From Gigantopelta aegis (Eukaryota > Mollusca > Gastropoda > Neomphalida > Peltospiridae), in assembly GCF_016097555.1 (NCBI RefSeq), contig NC_054704.1, forward strand, positions 26,228,236 to 26,292,235: a stretch of DNA of 64,000 bases, given 5' to 3'. The position numbers and the translations under genes were made by a program. The number at the start of each line of letters is the position of its first letter. Position 1 is the stretch's first letter. Shown here piece after piece: positions 63,203-64,000 of this stretch. The notes below the pieces were generated by a model. The model had not been told where the DNA came from and did not search any database. It was given only the letters and a program-made list of their open reading frames with translations.

Positions 63203-63212
63203 AATAAATAAA
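63203..63212 (+). promoter_or_regulatory. Candidate HDAC3 poly(A) signal
   Basis: Two overlapping AATAAA hexamers (taaataaataaaa). Position only; an earlier site near 63075 is possible. Confidence 0.4.
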
Positions 63213-63308
63213 ATTACAATGATTTATTTATTGCATATGAGGCAAAAATGATGGGGAAAGAAAGTCCTGTCATCTACCTATAAATACTTTTTGTTGGGAG
63301 GAGGAATA

Positions 63309-63484
63309 CAGGGCAAGCTCTGGGTGAGCAGAAAAATTCGCCAAATCATCTTATTTAAACTTCAAAATTTTCTAATAAAATAACAATTATTACATAAAAT
63401 TTATTTGCCAAATTAAAATAAAATTTGCCAATTATTTTTAAAATTCACAATTGGCGAATTTGGCAAGTGCCAGAGCCAGCCCTG
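63309..63484. mobile_element. CA..TG palindromic MITE with 5-bp duplication (176 bp)
   Basis: Ends CAGGGCAAGCTCTGGG and, inverted, CAGGGCTGGCTCTGGC; exact 5-bp duplication GAATA at 63304-63308 and 63485-63489. AT-rich inside with repeated gccaaatt. Confidence 0.8.
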
Positions 63485-64000
63485 GAATAGATGTGCTATG
63501 TTACATTGGAGTCAGGGTTATAGCATGTTTATGTTCAGTTTTAATCATCAGCAAATTATAAATTAAAAAGTTAATCTCAGCATCTCTCAGATCTGGTCAC
63601 CAGTTAGTTTAACAATCATATATTTGATTTATTGCCACTGGTTTTGTACATATGAAACAGCTTGTATTTGAAATGCTTGCCGTATGTATTGTTTGTGAAT
63701 CTAGATATTTAGTTTAAGCCATATGTTTTTATAAACATGGGTCTGGTTGTTTCTGTTGAGCTGGATTGAGACCTCCGAACCCCAACAAGAAAACAAAAAG
63801 GAAAATTCAACTTCTGCATTTGGCTCCATTAATGTTTTGTGTTTTACTCCATTTGTCAAGAACTATAAGTGAAACTTTGTTTGTGGTTACATGTTTAAAA
63901 TAATAGTAATTTTTATTTCTTGTAAAGAACAAGATTAATCATGAATGTTACATCACAAATCATTTCTTTATTCGTGGAATTGGTGTACGCTAGGCAAGAC

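Larger units (their letters stand above)
61728..64000 (+). other. HDAC3 3' UTR and downstream sequence
   Basis: No further gene seen. Overlapping AATAAA motifs at 63203-63212, 1.48 kb past the stop, and one near 63075 are candidate poly(A) signals. A MITE follows at 63309-63484. The last 500 bases are unannotated AT-rich sequence. Confidence 0.5.

Overview
The window reads as a stretch of an AT-rich animal nuclear genome, most likely a mollusc. All five genes have spliced animal orthologues with GT-AG introns. The introns and spacers are packed with tRNA-derived SINEs whose tail contains the phrase gtttaacgacaccactag, which I associate with gastropod and bivalve genomes (inference; species not determined). 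No prokaryotic feature, CRISPR array or operon is present.

Layout, left to right. (1) 845-12243, minus strand: a POSH / SH3RF-type RING E3 ligase scaffold, 11 coding exons, 734 codons seen, with the C-terminal SH3 domain lying beyond the left edge. (2) 15737-29733, minus: DEPTOR, the mTOR inhibitor with two DEP domains and a PDZ domain; 10 exons, 399 aa, complete. (3) 31292-40339, plus: DSCC1, a subunit of the CTF18-RFC cohesion clamp loader; 12 exons, 409 aa, complete. (4) 41702-45419, minus: FBXO4, an SCF substrate receptor; 6 exons, 437 aa, complete. (5) 45756-61727, plus: HDAC3; 14 exons, 433 aa, complete, followed by a long 3' UTR and repeats. Exon phases were checked at every junction and all add up to whole codons.

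Arrangement. DEPTOR and DSCC1 are divergent, 1.56 kb apart, as I recall for human 8q24.12, which suggests an ancient linkage. FBXO4 and HDAC3 are divergent with only 336 bp between their start codons, suggesting a shared promoter. DSCC1 and FBXO4 converge. The genes do not form one pathway; they cover stress and ubiquitin signalling, mTOR control, cohesion, ubiquitination and chromatin deacetylation.

The non-coding part is unusually rich in short DNA-transposon relics with readable ends. There are two Tc1/mariner elements; TA-flanked MITEs; hAT-like MITEs with 8-bp duplications; CA..TG elements with 5-bp duplications; and a family of palindromic elements with 9-bp duplications. One 67-bp member of the last family sits inside a repeat whose second copy, 10 kb away, still has the empty site. 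A 1.6-kb, 70-bp-unit minisatellite with higher-order structure and many GA/CT arrays complete the picture. Several repeats lie within a few bases of splice sites.
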